Assembly: GCA_905236615.1 (NCBI GenBank)
Contig: CAJORC010000283.1
Span: 1-8,585 of the forward strand
Reading direction: 5' to 3'
Origin: an uncultured Lachnospiraceae bacterium
GTDB taxonomy: Bacteria > Bacillota > Clostridia > Lachnospirales > Lachnospiraceae
DNA: 8,585 bases
The notes under the pieces are model-generated. The model was not told the origin of the DNA and did not search any database. It saw only the letters and a list, made by a program, of their open reading frames with translations. This document shows, piece by piece, positions 7,539-8,585 of this stretch (its first letter is position 1; each line of letters starts with the position of its first letter). The position numbers were made by a program, and so were the translations under genes.

Positions 7539-7566
7539 TATACATTATACTTTTCTAGTGTATAAT
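7539..7566 (+). promoter_or_regulatory. Promoter of the lipoprotein gene, with an inverted repeat over the -10
   Basis: A perfect TATAAT at 7561-7566 lies 16 nt after a weak -35, TATACA (7539-7544). The start is expected near 7573. An inverted repeat ATTATAC-N9-GTATAAT (7544-7550 and 7560-7566) covers the spacer and the -10, and could be an operator. The promoter is divergent from, and about 20 bp away from, the distal parE promoter. Confidence 0.55.
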
Positions 7567-7600
7567 AAATATAACAGATGGTTTTTCAAGGAGGATAGCT

Positions 7601-8047
7601 ATGCGCAGATTAATTATATTTTCCTTCTCTCTTATATTCGTATTATCTCTCTGCGGCTGCAGCGGCGGCCGAAGCGCCATGGCAGGAAATGAAAAGCTTG
7701 GAGAAATCCTTTCCAGAACCGCAGGCAGTGCTACTGTCGAAGCGACCGAACCTACTCCGGAAGTTGATAAACTTTCTGACAAAAGCAGCAGCAACGAGGG
7801 CAAGACATATTATAAGCTGAAATCACATATGAATACCTATGTTGATGCCGGAACTTATGCTGTTTCAATGGCAGAAGCGGACTGTTCGGTAACAGCTTAT
7901 GACGCATCCGGAAAAGCCATCGGATCTATCACAATTTCCAAAGATAAATCCGACTCTCCTTTACCGCATGTAGGAAACCTGACTGTTCCCGAAAGCGGTT
8001 ATCTCGTTTCAACAGCCGACTGCGTTGCAATGAAAACGGATAAGTAA
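7601..8047 (+). CDS. Small secreted lipoprotein of unknown function
   Basis: This 148-residue protein starts with a lipoprotein signal: MRR, a hydrophobic stretch (4-17), then the lipobox LCGC with Cys20 as the likely lipidated residue. It should be anchored to the outer face of the membrane. Residues 21-68 are a Ser/Thr/Glu-rich linker (ATEPTPE near 48-54) with little predicted structure. Residues 69-148 form a compact, beta-rich domain with two similar strands ending in Ala-Asp-Cys (Cys95 and Cys141), which might form a disulfide. The segment DAGTY followed by SVTAYDASGKAIG resembles small 'DIPAGTY'-type beta domains of secreted Firmicutes proteins, but I cannot assign a family. AAGGAGG lies at the right distance from the ATG, and a TATAAT promoter lies upstream. 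It stands alone and diverges from parE. A clear G+C-rich terminator is lacking downstream. Confidence 0.85.
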   Translation: MRRLIIFSFSLIFVLSLCGCSGGRSAMAGNEKLGEILSRTAGSATVEATEPTPEVDKLSDKSSSNEGKTYYKLKSHMNTYVDAGTYAVSMAEADCSVTAYDASGKAIGSITISKDKSDSPLPHVGNLTVPESGYLVSTADCVAMKTDK

Positions 8048-8073
8048 ACCAAAAAAATTTTTTTCAAAAAACT

Positions 8074-8103
8074 CTTACATATTTTTTTATCTTGTGATAT
8101 ATT
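8074..8103 (+). promoter_or_regulatory. Extended -10 promoter for the DUF2798-like gene
   Basis: CTTACA (8074-8079) is 18 nt before TATATT (8098-8103), which is preceded by TGA, giving an extended -10 element. The -10 matches consensus at 5 of 6 positions and the -35 at 4 of 6. Transcription should start near 8110, giving a leader of about 145 nt before the ATG at 8255. Confidence 0.6.
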
Positions 8104-8107
8104 GAAC

Positions 8108-8131
8108 TACGTTGTCTTTCAAAGACATGTA
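8108..8131 (+). repeat. Inverted repeat at the predicted transcript start
   Basis: TGTCTTTCAAAGACA (8113-8127) is a perfect 7-bp inverted repeat about one central base. It is extended by TAC/GTA outside a small GT/T internal loop. It could be the first hairpin of the leader RNA or the operator of a dimeric repressor, since it lies at about +1 to +20. Confidence 0.6.
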
Positions 8132-8182
8132 ATTTAAGCATATTTGGTATTATTGGAAACGATACTTACAAGAGTAAAACAG

Positions 8183-8254
8183 AACCTCCTGTATGATAAC
8201 GAACAACACAGTGCTTTTGATAACTGTCTATTCAATCATTCAGGAGGTTTTTTT
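8183..8254 (+). promoter_or_regulatory. Terminator-like hairpin that sequesters the Shine-Dalgarno site
   Basis: AACCTCCTG-T-ATGAT (8183-8197) pairs with ATCAT-T-CAGGAGGTT (8235-8249): 14 pairs with a single T-T mismatch. The 37-nt loop holds a further small hairpin, ACAGT/ACTGT (8208-8212 and 8223-8227). The 3' arm contains AGGAGG, the ribosome site of the gene that starts at 8255, and runs into T7 (8248-8254) immediately before the ATG. The structure could stop transcription, block ribosome entry, or both. No family of riboswitch is recognised. Confidence 0.75.
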
Positions 8255-8585
8255 ATGCCGCAGACAAAGTTACAAAACATCATTTTCACAATTCTTATGG
8301 CTTTCGTCATGGTCTATGCCATGATCTGCTACAACATTTCACTCAATATAGGAGGAATGCAGAATAAGGTCTTCCTTATGGCTTTCTCGGAACTTAAGAT
8401 CATGCTTCCGGCTGCTTTTATCCTTGAGTTTTTCGTTGTTGAAAAAGCAGCAAAATTTCTGGCATTCAGATTCATCGATCCTTCAAAAGTTCCTCCGATC
8501 GCTGTTATCATCTCGATCTCTTCGATGATCGTCTGCCTTATGTGCCCTATGATGAGCCTTATCGCAACAATACTTTTCAAGAATG
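8255..8585 (+). CDS. DUF2798-like integral membrane protein (3' end cut)
   Basis: My translation gives 110 complete codons from the ATG at 8255 with no stop before the right edge. The protein begins MPQTKLQNIIFTILMAF and has three hydrophobic segments: about 8-30, 43-62 and 85-108. It is rich in Met, Ile and Phe, with Glu-Phe-Phe-Val-Val-Glu-Lys after the second segment and SSMIVCLMCPMMSLIATI in the third. This pattern matches, from memory, the DUF2798 proteins of Clostridia, small membrane proteins of unknown function; the transported substrate, if any, is not known. AGGAGG sits 7 nt before the ATG, but within a stable hairpin whose U tract borders the ATG, so expression is probably controlled at the RNA level. 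It has its own promoter near 8074-8103. The open frame and membrane nature are certain; the family name is moderately sure. Confidence 0.75.
   Translation, partial: MPQTKLQNIIFTILMAFVMVYAMICYNISLNIGGMQNKVFLMAFSELKIMLPAAFILEFFVVEKAAKFLAFRFIDPSKVPPIAVIISISSMIVCLMCPMMSLIATILFKN

Larger units (their letters stand above)
8048..8254 (+). other. Intergenic region with A/T tracts, promoter and structured leader
   Basis: This 207-nt stretch between the lipoprotein gene and the DUF2798-like gene has no supported coding sequence. It holds A/T tracts (8051-8088), an extended -10 promoter (8074-8103), a palindrome at the predicted transcript start and a leader with several hairpins, listed separately. 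Confidence 0.7.

Noticed and set aside
7555..7803. Minus-strand frame antisense to the lipoprotein gene
   Set aside because: The plus-strand frame has a signal peptide, lipobox, strong ribosome site and promoter; the antisense frame has none of these.
8051..8064. A7T7 as a Rho-independent terminator for the lipoprotein gene
   Set aside because: The stem would be only A-U pairs with no loop; it is too weak to call a terminator.
8193..8330. Short frame starting ATG-ATA-ACG in the leader, overlapping the DUF2798-like gene
   Set aside because: No ribosome site precedes it (the upstream bases are CCTCCTGT), it is out of frame with the gene, and it lies inside the hairpin arm and loop.

Overview
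The window looks like chromosomal DNA of a low-to-moderate GC, Gram-positive anaerobe, most probably a Lachnospiraceae member (Butyrivibrio or Roseburia-like). This is inferred from protein similarity, strong Shine-Dalgarno sites, sigma-A-type promoters, a LexA-type operator of the Bacillus/Clostridium class and the order rsmD-coaD-coiled-coil gene. No mobile element, CRISPR array, tRNA or rRNA was seen.

The left seven-eighths is one leftward (minus-strand) gene block. In transcription order it holds a type IIA topoisomerase pair (parE 7395-5473, parC 5439-3190), rsmD (3114-2548), coaD (2543-2046), a coiled-coil protein gene (2059-1409) and an M20C/PepD-like gene (1345 to beyond the left edge). 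ParC has the catalytic Tyr122 but no GyrA box, so the pair is called topoisomerase IV rather than gyrase. No terminator was found from parE to the coiled-coil gene. A second promoter abuts the end of parC and drives rsmD. A GNRA-looped hairpin with a U tract sits between the coiled-coil gene and the pepD-like gene. The pepD-like protein keeps the family fold motifs but has lost four of the six active-site positions visible here, so it is probably a pseudo-peptidase.

The 7396-7600 intergenic region is divergent. It carries two candidate parE promoters, a near-consensus LexA box across the predicted start point of the distal one, and the promoter of a small lipoprotein gene (7601-8047, plus strand).

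The right end (8048-8585) holds a run of A/T tracts, an extended -10 promoter and a structured leader of about 145 nt. The 3' arm of its last hairpin contains the Shine-Dalgarno site and runs into seven U residues just before the ATG of a DUF2798-like membrane protein gene, which is cut by the right edge. This layout suggests RNA-level control and is, with the degenerate PepD homologue and the LexA box at parE, the most interesting content here.
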